Positions 16,930 to 26,162 of a stretch of DNA of 64,000 nucleotides are shown here, piece by piece; position 1 is the stretch's first letter; the number at the start of each line of letters is the position of its first letter. The position numbers and the translations under genes were made by a program. Below the pieces are notes generated by a model that was given only the letters and a program-made list of their open reading frames with translations, ran no database searches and was not told the origin of the DNA. The DNA comes from Acidicapsa acidisoli (GTDB taxonomy: Bacteria; Acidobacteriota; Terriglobia; Terriglobales; Acidobacteriaceae), in assembly GCF_025685625.1 (NCBI RefSeq), contig NZ_JAGSYI010000001.1:744001-808000 (forward strand), written 5' to 3'.

Positions 16930-17119
16930 TCCACTGCCAATCCGCTCTCACGGTATATACGTGGGGCCGGTGAGATTGATTTGGCGGACGTACTTGAATG
17001 ACAACTGTGGTTCCAATTGGACATACGATGTTGCGCCGGCGAGCTAAGATCGGTTCGATTTGCAAGCGGTTCGCTTGGGCCAGGCGTTGGAAGGATGCCA
17101 TCGGAAAGGAGGGAGTGTC

Positions 17120-17386
17120 ATGGCCACTTATGCAGAGAAGCCGGAATCGGAGTACCATTCCGGAATAAAGGATCAGACTAAGGAACTGATTCAGGATGTA
17201 AAGAACGAAGTGACGCACGAGGTCAGCCGGATTCAGACCAGCAAGGAGCCGGTCGATCCGTCCCACAGCGATCGTTTGGTGCGCCGACACATTGCCGGAT
17301 TGTCGATCTGGTTCTTTGTCGCTATCGCGTTCTTTCTGATTGCTGCGATTGCAGGAATCATGATTTACACCCAGACCCACCACTAA
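17120..17386 (+). CDS. Small single-pass membrane protein
   Basis: 88 residues from ATG 17120, preceded by a strong AAGGAGGG site. A polar, helical N-terminal half (IKDQTKELIQDVKNEVTHEV) is followed by one membrane helix (IWFFVAIAFFLIAAIAGIMI), leaving only a few residues beyond it. Its stop overlaps the next start as TAATG. With its neighbour it forms a two-gene unit of tail-anchored proteins. The heptad-like charged helix resembles YqjD/ElaB-type envelope-stress proteins, but the similarity is weak. Confidence 0.7.
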   Translation: MATYAEKPESEYHSGIKDQTKELIQDVKNEVTHEVSRIQTSKEPVDPSHSDRLVRRHIAGLSIWFFVAIAFFLIAAIAGIMIYTQTHH

Positions 17387-17682
17387 TGCATCTAACTGGT
17401 GGGCCGAAGGGAAGCATGACCAAACTCCTCACAGAATTCGAGAAGCATTCGCGCCACACCGCAAACGATGCAATTGACGAATTCGTCGCCCAGGAGACTC
17501 CCATCGACGAGTTGGTAGAAGACTTGCGGAGTGAATTCCGTCGCGGAATGCGGCGTGAAATCGCCCGCGGTAAGGCCGAAAAACAAAGGCGTACGAAGCG
17601 ATGGATCATCGCGCTGGCGGCGTTGGCCGGGGTTCTCGGTACCGCTGCCGCGATTGAATTTGTCTCACACCATTCGCATTGA
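17386..17682 (+). CDS. Small C-tail-anchored membrane protein
   Basis: 98 residues if started at ATG 17386, which overlaps the preceding stop (TAATG); ATG 17416 (MTKLLTEFEK) has its own AAGGGA site and may be the real start. A charged region (IDELVEDLRSEFRRGMRREIARGKAEKQRR) precedes one C-terminal membrane helix (WIIALAALAGVLGTAAAIEF). Coupled to the upstream membrane protein; function unknown. Confidence 0.65.
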   Translation: MHLTGGPKGSMTKLLTEFEKHSRHTANDAIDEFVAQETPIDELVEDLRSEFRRGMRREIARGKAEKQRRTKRWIIALAALAGVLGTAAAIEFVSHHSH

Positions 17683-17700
17683 AACCGCTATTACCGCGAA

Positions 17701-18425
17701 TTATCGCGCTACATACCCGGCTCCGCGCAAAACCTTCCCCGGTAGAGCTGCGGTCATTTTTCCCGCCGCGATCACCGGAACTCCATTGACCAGCACATAA
17801 TCCATGCCCTGCGAAAGCTGATTGGGCTGCTCGAAGGTAGCCATATCCCGGATCGTTGCCGGGTCAAAGATCACCACATCCGCCCACATTCCCTCCTTCA
17901 AGACACCGCGATCTGTAAAGCGCATCCGCTGCGCCGGAAGCGCGGTGAACTTGCGAATGGCATCCTCCAGCGTGAGCGCCTGCTCTTCGCGGACGTACTT
18001 GCGCAGAATGCGGGGAAACGTGCCGTAGGCCCGAGGATGCGGGTGTTCCTGGCCGAGCAGGCCATCAGGCGATGTGCCCTACGAATCATTGTCGATGGAA
18101 ACCCAGGGCTGTTTGAGTGCAAGCACAACATCCGGCTCGTCCATCCCGAAAACCGCAACGTTGGTGAAGGCCTTTTCTTTGATCAGGATGTCGCAGAGCA
18201 CGTCAATCGGGTCTTCAGATTCCCGATCGCGGCAATGCGTCCTGCGCGAATGCTGATATCGCCCGAGTACCAGGGCGACCCGGTGCCATCGATGATGTGC
18301 CCGTGGACGATAACGACATCTAAAGGGGCCGCGTCCGGCGTCGCTGTCTGCACTGAAACGGTAACGCCCGCCCCTGCGGTCACAAGGAAAACTACGAGTC
18401 GAATCAGATTTCGCATGAATTTCAT
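17701..18425 (-). pseudogene. Decayed N-acyl-D-amino-acid deacylase (D-aminoacylase)
   Basis: The 5' part encodes a signal peptide and amidohydrolase start (LDVVIVHGHIIDGTGSPWYS...IAAIGNL), the 3' part the D-aminoacylase C-terminus (KQPWVSIDNDS, then HPRAYGTFPRIL, VLKEGMWADVVIFDPATIRD). They are fused near 18215 in different frames (EDPIDVLCDILIKEKAF continues in the other frame), and an in-frame TAG interrupts SIDNDS*GTSPDGL near 18080, where family members usually have a codon for Gln. Together about 240 codons remain of a family usually near 500-550 residues, so roughly the central half, including most metal-binding residues, is gone. Internal deletion, frameshift and nonsense make this a clear pseudogene. 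Confidence 0.88.
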
Positions 18426-18748
18426 TGTTTCCTCAGACAAGTCATTCGGTTCCGTAGAGCGCAAGCAGCGCCGAATGAACAGTTTGAAACAGTATTGAAA
18501 TATATTGTCCAACGGATAAAACCGGCATGATTCCCGGTAAATCGCGAAAATAGTTGCCTGCCTTGAGTCTCGGCATCGACCTCGCTCCCGCGCAATCAGG
18601 CCGCTACGCCCACCCATGCGGCTACAATCGAAGCAAGCCAGCTGTGCGATGCGGTGAGAGCGATCGCGGGGAATTTCTTTGAGTGTCATCGCACCGGCTT
18701 GATCCGTTTCATTCCGAAGTTGCAGAGGAAAGGAAGTCACCGAATCTT
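18426..18748. other. 323-bp spacer before bactofilin gene
   Basis: It contains the former upstream region of the D-aminoacylase pseudogene and the promoter side of the divergent bactofilin gene. No supported gene, hairpin or repeat was seen. Confidence 0.4.
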
Positions 18749-19243
18749 ATGTGGAAACCCAGTCAGCCAGGAGCATCGTCCGTGCCGCCAGCACCCGAGC
18801 CGGTTCGTCCCACGGCTACCCCCGCCCCTACGTATGAGCCGCCTGCGCGCGCGGCAGCTCCGACCGGCGATCAGGCCACCATCGGCAAGGGTCTCGTTAT
18901 CAAGGGCGAGATCAGCGGCAGCGAGTCGCTTTTCATCGATGGCAAGGTCGAAGGAACCATTAACCTGCCCGGCAATCGCGTGACCGTCGGCCGTAACGGC
19001 CAGGTTGCCGCCAACATCACCTCGCGCGAGATCGTTGTGCTGGGGAAGGTGCGCGGCAATATCACGGCGACCGACCGCGTCGATATCCGCAGCGAAGGTG
19101 CTTTGACCGGCGACGTAACCGCAGCCCGCATCAGCATCGAAGATGGCGCCTTCTTCAAAGGCGGCATCGACATCCGCAAGCCCGATGCCAAGTCAGGCGC
19201 ACCAGCACCGGCAGCCGAGCCCGTTAAGGCAGTGCAGGCGTAA
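18749..19243 (+). CDS. Bactofilin (polymer-forming cytoskeletal protein)
   Basis: 164 residues from ATG 18749, with GGAAAGGAAG upstream; the open frame reaches further back but that part is not family-like. A disordered Pro/Ala-rich head (residues 1-45) precedes the beta-helical bactofilin core (GKGLVIKGEISGSESLFIDG, VEGTINL, VTVGRNGQVAANI, REIVVLGKVRGNI, RVDIRSEGALTGDV) and a short Pro/Ala tail. Bactofilins polymerise without nucleotide at the inner membrane and often localise cell-wall enzymes. It is convergent with murJ, consistent with a cell-envelope neighbourhood. Confidence 0.93.
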   Translation: MWKPSQPGASSVPPAPEPVRPTATPAPTYEPPARAAAPTGDQATIGKGLVIKGEISGSESLFIDGKVEGTINLPGNRVTVGRNGQVAANITSREIVVLGKVRGNITATDRVDIRSEGALTGDVTAARISIEDGAFFKGGIDIRKPDAKSGAPAPAAEPVKAVQA

Positions 19244-19265
19244 TTCCGCAACGAGCAAGAGATCG

Positions 19266-19297
19266 CGCAGAACCCCGGATGAATCCGGGGTTCTGCG
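19266..19297. terminator. Hairpin between convergent bactofilin and murJ genes
   Basis: A perfect 15-bp stem (CGCAGAACCCCGGAT paired with ATCCGGGGTTCTGCG) with a 2-base loop, 23 bp after the bactofilin stop and 7 bp before the murJ stop. No long T-tract follows on either side. Its position suggests a shared transcription-end structure. Confidence 0.65.
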
Positions 19298-19303
19298 TAG
19301 GTT

Positions 19304-20926
19304 TCAGGAAAGGCCAAGCCGCCTGAGCGTCGCTCTGGGCAATGCCGATCCCAGCCGCTCCAGCAGCACGCCGGTAATCGCCAACCATAACGCGGAGCCT
19401 GCCACCAACTCCGCAGCGTCCATCCAGCGGCTGCGTCCGGGCAGAAAATGGGTTGCGCCCAAAACTGCCGCCCAAACTGCTACACCGCTCGCGGCTCCAG
19501 CAACCAGGCATCGGCCCAGCTCCCGATAGTCGATGCTGGCCAGCGACACCATGCGGCGTTGATGCAGCAATACCGCCAGCGCAAGCGTCTGCAGCGCGAT
19601 CCCAACGTCCGATGCTACCGCCAAACCTGCGGCTCCGTGCCAGCGATACCCGATGCCGTATAGCGGAAAGGCCGCAATCGTGACCACCGTACTCGATAGC
19701 ATCGGCAGCCACGTCGTGCCCGAAGCATAGAACGCCCGCGCATAGATAGCCTGTGCTGACCAGAGAAAGAGTGAGACGGAGAAGAGAGCGAAATATCCCG
19801 CGGTCTGGCCCGCAATCGCAGAAGTATAAAGGCCGCCGCGAAACACCAAATCCACCAGCACCGGCGCAAGCGCAATCATCGCAGAAGCCGCCAACAGACC
19901 AAGAGCCGCAACGCGAGATACAGAGTCGGCTACTTCGACGGCGAAATCGTATCGCTTTTCCTGCGCCCAGAGTTTGGCGAAAAACGGCATCGAAGCGGCC
20001 CCGGCTGCCTGCGCCAACACTGCCATCGGTGCGGAAAAAAGTTGCTTGGCATTTGTCAGCCGGGTGATATCGCCCGCGCCGTGCGAGGCGTAGTAGCCCG
20101 CAAAGTATGGGTCGAGAAACGGCAGAGTAAAGCCGAACATCAAAGGGACAGTCATTTGCAGCCAATCGCGCAGTCCCGGATGGTGCAAGTCAATACCCCA
20201 GCGATATTTCACGCCTGCCCGCGCCGCTCCAATGGCGTTGAGGAGAAAGGCGCCGAGAAAAGCGCCGACGGTCGCGCCCACGGCAAGCGCCGAAACACCG
20301 AGACGGCGCGCGAGCAGCATTCCTCCGCAGATAATGCAGAGGTTGTAAAGAATTGGCGTCATCGCCTGAAAGAGAAACTGTTTGCGCACCAGTAGCGTTG
20401 CGCTCAGTACGCCGCCTGCGAAGAAAAATATTTGCCCCGGCAGCAGTATCCGGGTCATACGCGCCGACAATTCCACTTGCTCGGGGGTAAAGCCAGGATT
20501 GGTGTGGCGGATGTACGGGCCAGCCAGGAACATAAGGACGATGGTTGCTGCAATCAGTACAAGCACAACCAGACTTAGCACGATCGATAAGACGCGCTCG
20601 CCCTCGGATTCCTGACCGCGCTCTTTGTATTTGTTGAGAATAGTGACAAAGGTGATCGATACCGCTCCGCCCACCAGGAAGTTATTCATCAGGTCGGGCA
20701 GGCGGAAGGCTGCCTGATAGGCGTCCGTCTGCGGCCCTGCGCCAAAGAGCCAGGCAATGTATTTTCCCCGGACCAGACCAATAATGCCCGACAGGAAGGA
20801 CGACGCCATCAGCAGCACCGTCGCCGTGTAAGCAGTATGGCTGTGCGAGGGACGAAGCAAACGCAACACCCGTGCAATTTTCGACGGACGCGCGCCATCC
20901 TCGGTCGGAGCGGACGTCACCGTCAT
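19304..20926 (-). CDS. murJ: Lipid II flippase MurJ
   Basis: 540 residues from ATG 20926 (the frame is open upstream, but there the sequence is not protein-like). Around 14 membrane helices with MurJ signatures: SFLSGIIGLVRGKYIAWLFG, GPQTDAYQAAFRLPDLMNNF and SITFVTILNKYKERG near the N-terminus, then FAGGVLSATLLVRKQF and AIYARAFYASGTTWLPM. MurJ moves undecaprenyl-linked peptidoglycan precursors across the inner membrane and is normally essential. The N-terminal 25 residues are a hydrophilic cytosolic extension. Divergent from the prolyl oligopeptidase gene, sharing about 200 bp of upstream DNA. Confidence 0.93.
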   Translation of the reverse strand: MTVTSAPTEDGARPSKIARVLRLLRPSHSHTAYTATVLLMASSFLSGIIGLVRGKYIAWLFGAGPQTDAYQAAFRLPDLMNNFLVGGAVSITFVTILNKYKERGQESEGERVLSIVLSLVVLVLIAATIVLMFLAGPYIRHTNPGFTPEQVELSARMTRILLPGQIFFFAGGVLSATLLVRKQFLFQAMTPILYNLCIICGGMLLARRLGVSALAVGATVGAFLGAFLLNAIGAARAGVKYRWGIDLHHPGLRDWLQMTVPLMFGFTLPFLDPYFAGYYASHGAGDITRLTNAKQLFSAPMAVLAQAAGAASMPFFAKLWAQEKRYDFAVEVADSVSRVAALGLLAASAMIALAPVLVDLVFRGGLYTSAIAGQTAGYFALFSVSLFLWSAQAIYARAFYASGTTWLPMLSSTVVTIAAFPLYGIGYRWHGAAGLAVASDVGIALQTLALAVLLHQRRMVSLASIDYRELGRCLVAGAASGVAVWAAVLGATHFLPGRSRWMDAAELVAGSALWLAITGVLLERLGSALPRATLRRLGLS

Positions 20927-21128
20927 CGGACGCGATTGCACAATGTCCTCGACAGGATCTTGCGGTCCGATGCCGGGTAGAAAATCCTCTGGCGGAAGCT
21001 TGGCCACTGGATTGATTCTACAGTTGCGGCCACTTCGATCACGCCCGCATCCAGCGTGCCCACGCTGTGCGGAACCAACGTCCGGACAAATGTTTGACCA
21101 ATGTATTGTTGTGGAAGCGGAGCTTATC

Positions 21129-23351
21129 ATGCGGACCGATTGGATTGCCTTAGCTATCGTTCTTACCACTGCCCTGACTCCTGTTGCAATCGCTGCTCAG
21201 ACAGCCAAGGAATCACCCAAGGAACCGGCCCGCGACACAATTCGGGGCGGCGACCATATCCATCTACCGTCGCCGCCAGCCGCTGATGCCATTCCCGTTG
21301 TCGACAACTACTACGGTACGAAGATCACCGACAACTATCGCTGGCTGGAAGACGCAAAAAGCGCCGAAACCCGCGACTTCCTCGACAAACAGATCGCGTA
21401 TACGGATCGCTACCTCAAGCAGGCAAAGGTTCGCCCCGAGTTCGCCGACAATCTGGATGCGCTGGTGCATGTCACAACCTGGACCACCCCCATTCAACGC
21501 GGCGACAGCTACTTTTTCACCAAGCGCCTCTCGGGTGAGGAGCAGCCTTCGATCTTCATGCGTCATGGCTGGGCCGCTTCAAGTGCAGTCAAATCCATCC
21601 CCAAATCCGCCAAGCAGACCACGTCCGAAGTGGGAAAAGACATCCGCCTGATTGATCCGGCATCCCTGAGCCGTGATCCCAACACCTCCGTCTCGCTTCT
21701 CGAAGTCTCTCAGGACGGCAGCCTGCTCATCTACGGAGTCCGCGAGGGTGGCGCGGATGAAGAGGAAGTCCATATCTTCAACGTTAAAACGCGCAAATCG
21801 ATGGAGGATTCGCTGCCCGCCGAGCGCTATCAGAGCGTCGACTTCGCGCCCGACCTAAGCGGCGTCTATTACTCCCGTTTTACCCACAAAGGTTGCCTTG
21901 TTTACCTCCACAAATTCGGCACTCGCCCCAGCAGCGACATCCTTGTCTTTGGCCGCGAATTCCGCGGCGAGCCGCTGGCCGAGATGGACCTGATCTCCGC
22001 CAAAGTGACGGATGACGGCCACTATCTCGCCGTTACGATCAGCCGCGGCGTGCCTGCCAAACGCGTCGATATCGTGTTCCGCGACCTCAAGAAGCCCGGC
22101 AATCCCTTCGATCTCCTCATCTGGGGCACCGACTCGCGCTTTGCACCGCTCTACTCCAACGGCGACTGGTTCGTCCGCACCGACTATAAGGCTCCCAACG
22201 GCCGCATTCTCAGGGCCATCCCCGGCGGCGTTGCCCCGGACGCCTGGGAGACCATCGTTCCCGAGGGCCCCGACGTGCTGGACGGCGCCAATATCGTTGG
22301 CAACAAGCTCTTCGTCCATCGCCTGAAGGACGTCAAATCCGAAACCACCATCTACACGCTGCAAGGCAAGGCGACCGGCGCCATCCAGTATGACGGTATT
22401 GGAGACGCCTCCGTTGTCAGCGGCTCCGCGAAGGACCGATACGGCTTCTACAGCTTTCAATCCTTCATTCAGCCCCCGACCATCTACCGCTACGACACTA
22501 CGACCGGCAAGCGGGAGATCTTCGCGCAGCCCAAAACGCCCTTCGATTCCAGCGAATATGAGTTGAAGCAGGTCTTCTACAAATCAAAAGACGGTACGCG
22601 CATTCCCATGTTCGTTGCCGGAAAAAAAGGCCTGAAGACGGACGGCAGCGAGCGGTTGCTCATGACTGGCTACGGCGGCTTTAATCTCAGCGAAACACCG
22701 GACTGGAACCCGCTGTGGGCGGCTTGGATGGCGCAGGGCGGCTGGTTTGCGCTTCCCAATCTGCGCGGCGGCGGCGAGTATGGCGAAGCATGGCATGAGC
22801 AGGGAATGTTCGCGAAGAAGCAGAATGTCTTCGACGATTTTTACGCCGCTGCAGAATACCTGATCGCCAATCACTATACTTCCGCCGCGCACTTCGCCAT
22901 CAGCGGCCGCTCCAACGGCGGGCTGCTCATGGGCGCGGCCATGACCCAGCGCCCCGACCTCTTCGGCGCGATCTGGTGCGGCTATCCGCTGCTGGACATG
23001 CTCCGCTACCAGAGCTTCGAACTCGGCCGCCTCTGGACAGCCGAGTACGGATCGGCGGAGAACGAAAAGGATTTCCCTTATATCCGTAAGTATTCTCCCT
23101 ATCAGAACGTGAAGCCGGACACCGCGTATCCCGCCATCATGTTCTTCACCGGCGATAGCGATACCCGCGTCGATCCGCTACACGCACGCAAGATGACAGC
23201 CCTCATGCAGACCTCCAGCAGCAGTGGACGTCCTGTCTTGCTTCACTACAGTCTCAAGAGCGGACATAGCGCCGGAGTCTCGGCAGCGCAATTGATTGAC
23301 GACTACGCCGACCAACTTGCCTTCCTGTGGACGGAAACAGGCCCAAGGTAA
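21129..23351 (+). CDS. Secreted prolyl oligopeptidase (S9A family)
   Basis: 740 residues from ATG 21129, which begins a clear signal peptide (MRTDWIALAIVLTTALTPVA). A seven-bladed propeller follows the helical start (YYGTKITDNYRWLED), then the alpha/beta hydrolase with nucleophile Ser in SGRSNGGLLMG (about residue 595), Asp in TGDSDTRVDP (about 680) and His in SGHSAG (about 713). The triad is intact. S9A enzymes cleave short peptides after proline; export to the periplasm suggests peptide scavenging. Alone in its transcription unit. Confidence 0.93.
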   Translation: MRTDWIALAIVLTTALTPVAIAAQTAKESPKEPARDTIRGGDHIHLPSPPAADAIPVVDNYYGTKITDNYRWLEDAKSAETRDFLDKQIAYTDRYLKQAKVRPEFADNLDALVHVTTWTTPIQRGDSYFFTKRLSGEEQPSIFMRHGWAASSAVKSIPKSAKQTTSEVGKDIRLIDPASLSRDPNTSVSLLEVSQDGSLLIYGVREGGADEEEVHIFNVKTRKSMEDSLPAERYQSVDFAPDLSGVYYSRFTHKGCLVYLHKFGTRPSSDILVFGREFRGEPLAEMDLISAKVTDDGHYLAVTISRGVPAKRVDIVFRDLKKPGNPFDLLIWGTDSRFAPLYSNGDWFVRTDYKAPNGRILRAIPGGVAPDAWETIVPEGPDVLDGANIVGNKLFVHRLKDVKSETTIYTLQGKATGAIQYDGIGDASVVSGSAKDRYGFYSFQSFIQPPTIYRYDTTTGKREIFAQPKTPFDSSEYELKQVFYKSKDGTRIPMFVAGKKGLKTDGSERLLMTGYGGFNLSETPDWNPLWAAWMAQGGWFALPNLRGGGEYGEAWHEQGMFAKKQNVFDDFYAAAEYLIANHYTSAAHFAISGRSNGGLLMGAAMTQRPDLFGAIWCGYPLLDMLRYQSFELGRLWTAEYGSAENEKDFPYIRKYSPYQNVKPDTAYPAIMFFTGDSDTRVDPLHARKMTALMQTSSSSGRPVLLHYSLKSGHSAGVSAAQLIDDYADQLAFLWTETGPR

Positions 23352-23493
23352 TCCAAGCTTCCTTACCATCGGTACTGTAATGTCTTGTTCTCAGCCTCCG
23401 ATGAAGAGAGAGCAGAGACTCTCGGATTGGGCGGGCGGTGTCGTCTTCGCACCTCGCCTTATTCCGGAGCCTTGAATTGCTTCCGGAGCCGCG

Positions 23494-24993
23494 ATGCCCC
23501 AACTCACACACAAACCTGGGACGATACCAGACGCAGCGGAAAAGGCGCGTCTCGACGCCTTGCACGATTTGGGGATTCTCGACACCCCGCCCGAACCTTG
23601 CTTTGACGCCATCACCCGCATGGCCGCGAGTTGCATGAAGCTGGACACAGCTTACCTTGCCTTTGTGGACGAAACCCGCGTCTGGATCAAGTCGAAGCGC
23701 CCAAACGAGGGGAAGGAATCACCGCTAAACCGTTCCCGGCATGGCTCGCACTACGAGCGAATAGTGCTCGAAGGCAAACCCATTATCGCCATCCCGCACG
23801 AGGACCATCCAGACATCCGTCCCGACAGCCATCCCGGCGCCAGCCGCAAGAAACCCGCCCACCCGCGCCTCTTCGCCGGGGTGCCCGTGCGTACAGCGAG
23901 CGGACACGTTGTCGGAGCATTGTGTGTCTGCGGAGCCAGGTCAAATTACAGCGTTTCCGATCAGGAATTGAGCCTGCTTGAGCAGTTGGCGGCTCTCATC
24001 ACCGATGAGCTGGAGCTGAGAGATCGGCGCCGCACCATGCCTGCGATCAGCAAAAACCTGAAATCCAATCCGGAAAGTTACCCGTTGTACGCGGGCGCAA
24101 CCGCAGGTTCTCAGGATGAGGGCACACCCACGCTCTGGCCGAGACATGCCGACATGGTCCACGCGCTCAACCTGAACCAGTTCGTGCTCTTTTACCAGCC
24201 TGAAGTGGAGTTGACGACACGGAGGATCGTCGGAGTCGAAGCCCTCGTTCGCTGGCAACATCCGCAGCGCGGTCTAGTCTCCCCGCTCGATTTCATCCCG
24301 CAGGCCGAGGAAAACGGGCTGATTCTTCCCCTGGGAGACTGGGGGCTGGGCCAGGCATGCCGCCAGTTACAGACATGGCAAAAAAAGTGGCCCCGGCTTT
24401 CGAATCTGCGGGTCTGCGTAAACCTTTCCGCCCGCCAGTTTTCCCGCATTGGCCTCGCCGATCACGTCGAGTCGCTGCTTCTCGAAACCGGCATATCGGC
24501 GAATCAGCTTGGCCTGGAATTGACGGAATCCAGCCTGATCTCCGATGCGACCGAAGCAGCCAGGGTCCTGACCAGCCTCAACCGTCTCGGCGTCTCCCTG
24601 CACATGGACGACTTCGGGACTGGCTACAGTTCCCTCAGCCACCTTCACCTCTTTCCCTTCGACGTTCTCAAGATCGATCGCTCCTTTGTGCAGCGCATGA
24701 GCGCTGGCCAGCAATCTCTTCAGATCGTCCAGACCATCCTTGAACTGGCTCGTGTTCTGGGCATGGATGTGGTTGCCGAGGGAATTGAAACCGAAGAGCA
24801 GTCCAAAATGTTGCTGGAGTTGGGATGCCGCTATGGCCAGGGATACCTGTTTTCTCCGCCGCTTCCTGCAACGGAGATCGAAGCTTTGCTGGCTCATCCG
24901 GAACTACCCCTGCACGAGGAGCCCCGGACGCCCATCGCCGGTCAAGTACTCCCTGAAGCACTCCCGGAGGCTCCGGCTCACGCGGCTTCGTAG
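23494..24993 (+). CDS. GAF-EAL cyclic-di-GMP phosphodiesterase
   Basis: 499 residues: a GAF sensory domain at about 20-165 (ARLDALHDLGILDTPPEPCF, a form common in sensor proteins) and an EAL domain at about 220-475. The EAL residues are present: VEALVRW, NLSARQFS, ELTESSLI, MDDFGTGYSS, LKIDRSFV, AEGIETEEQ and GQGYLFSPPL, so hydrolysis of c-di-GMP to pGpG is likely. No membrane segment and no GGDEF domain. Target pathway unknown; an exopolysaccharide locus commonly controlled by c-di-GMP begins about 1.2 kb further on. Confidence 0.93.
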   Translation: MPQLTHKPGTIPDAAEKARLDALHDLGILDTPPEPCFDAITRMAASCMKLDTAYLAFVDETRVWIKSKRPNEGKESPLNRSRHGSHYERIVLEGKPIIAIPHEDHPDIRPDSHPGASRKKPAHPRLFAGVPVRTASGHVVGALCVCGARSNYSVSDQELSLLEQLAALITDELELRDRRRTMPAISKNLKSNPESYPLYAGATAGSQDEGTPTLWPRHADMVHALNLNQFVLFYQPEVELTTRRIVGVEALVRWQHPQRGLVSPLDFIPQAEENGLILPLGDWGLGQACRQLQTWQKKWPRLSNLRVCVNLSARQFSRIGLADHVESLLLETGISANQLGLELTESSLISDATEAARVLTSLNRLGVSLHMDDFGTGYSSLSHLHLFPFDVLKIDRSFVQRMSAGQQSLQIVQTILELARVLGMDVVAEGIETEEQSKMLLELGCRYGQGYLFSPPLPATEIEALLAHPELPLHEEPRTPIAGQVLPEALPEAPAHAAS

Positions 24994-25135
24994 AATAGAG
25001 CTCCAGCTCAACCGCAACGAAATTCGATTCCCAAAACAATCCAGCAACCGGATCAAAGCCTGTTCCGGGAAGACGGCGCCGCAGTCGAGCGCTATTCGCT
25101 CATGAGGCGCTCATGGACCACGCTATGCTCCGACC

Positions 25136-26098
25136 ATGAGCCGCTTTGTTCCCCCACCGGAGACTGGAGAGCAGGAGTTCGCCGCATTCCTGGAACCATT
25201 CCTGGAACGCCTTACCGGCAGTTCCAGAGACGAGACCGCCGAGCAGGACTCCGGAGTCTATTTCACGTCGAGCGAGCACGGGGCGAAAAACGCGGAGAAA
25301 AACTCTGTAGCGAATTCGGTCGCAACCAGCCGCACAATGACGCGCCCTTTGGCCCCGGAATCGAAAGCTCGTAAACGCGCAGCGGAATCCGAAGGCGCGC
25401 AGATCAGTTACGAGAAGGCGCTGCGATTGCACACCCGGCATCGCAATGTATCGGAAGACGATCTCCCGAAGGCCGAACCAGACGGGAACGATCCCCAGAA
25501 CCATCTCGGGGTCGATTCTGCAAACATTGCCCCGGCAGGACATGCCAAATCCGGCAGGCCAACCGGTCCTGATCTGGAGATTGCCAACGCATCAAGGAAG
25601 ACAAAGCAGGCCAAATCCCTAAATCGCACGGGGCTGTCCAAGAGCAAACAGAAGGGAAAATCGTCGGCTCCGTCCATAGTTGGGCCGAAGACGTCGCGAG
25701 CGAAAGGACATCGTCTGTCGAACCAGGAGGCTCCGGGACCGTATCTGCAGAAGTTACGGCCTCAAGCCCTGCAATTGCCGCAAAGGCGAGCCGTCGTCTC
25801 CGTCCGGCTTACGGAGGTGGAATTTGCTCAACTCCGTGACCGGGCCGATGAATCTGGCATATCGGTCTCTGCTTATATGCGCTCGTGTGTTCTCGACGCG
25901 GAGATTCTCCGCGCCCAGGTCAAACAGGCGCTCGCTGAAATGCGGGCGTTTCGTGACAGATCAGAGCCTGCGCGCAATCCAGCCATCGCGCCCTCGCGAA
26001 ACGCCGATGCCGCTGATTGTGGCGCGTGGTTCCGAGTACTCCAGCGATCCGCGGCATTTCTCCTGAGTCCGCTCCTTCCATTTCGGCGCAGCGCCTGA
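25136..26098 (+). CDS. Ribbon-helix-helix/MobC-like protein with long disordered head
   Basis: 320 residues. Residues 1-215 are low-complexity and charged (many Ser, Lys, Ala, Pro), probably disordered. Residues about 219-262 (VVSVRLTEVEFAQLRDRADE, then SVSAYMRSCVLDAEI) match the ribbon-helix-helix pattern of mobilisation accessory proteins of the MobC type, which bind DNA next to relaxases. No relaxase is nearby, so it is either an orphan DNA-binding regulator or a remnant of a mobilisable element. No good ribosome site was found for ATG 25136. Confidence 0.6.
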   Translation: MSRFVPPPETGEQEFAAFLEPFLERLTGSSRDETAEQDSGVYFTSSEHGAKNAEKNSVANSVATSRTMTRPLAPESKARKRAAESEGAQISYEKALRLHTRHRNVSEDDLPKAEPDGNDPQNHLGVDSANIAPAGHAKSGRPTGPDLEIANASRKTKQAKSLNRTGLSKSKQKGKSSAPSIVGPKTSRAKGHRLSNQEAPGPYLQKLRPQALQLPQRRAVVSVRLTEVEFAQLRDRADESGISVSAYMRSCVLDAEILRAQVKQALAEMRAFRDRSEPARNPAIAPSRNADAADCGAWFRVLQRSAAFLLSPLLPFRRSA

Positions 26099-26162
26099 TT
26101 CCTAGGCCTGACCGTTGGGTATTGAATACGGAAGATCGATCCTCAGGCTCACTTCAGCTTCC

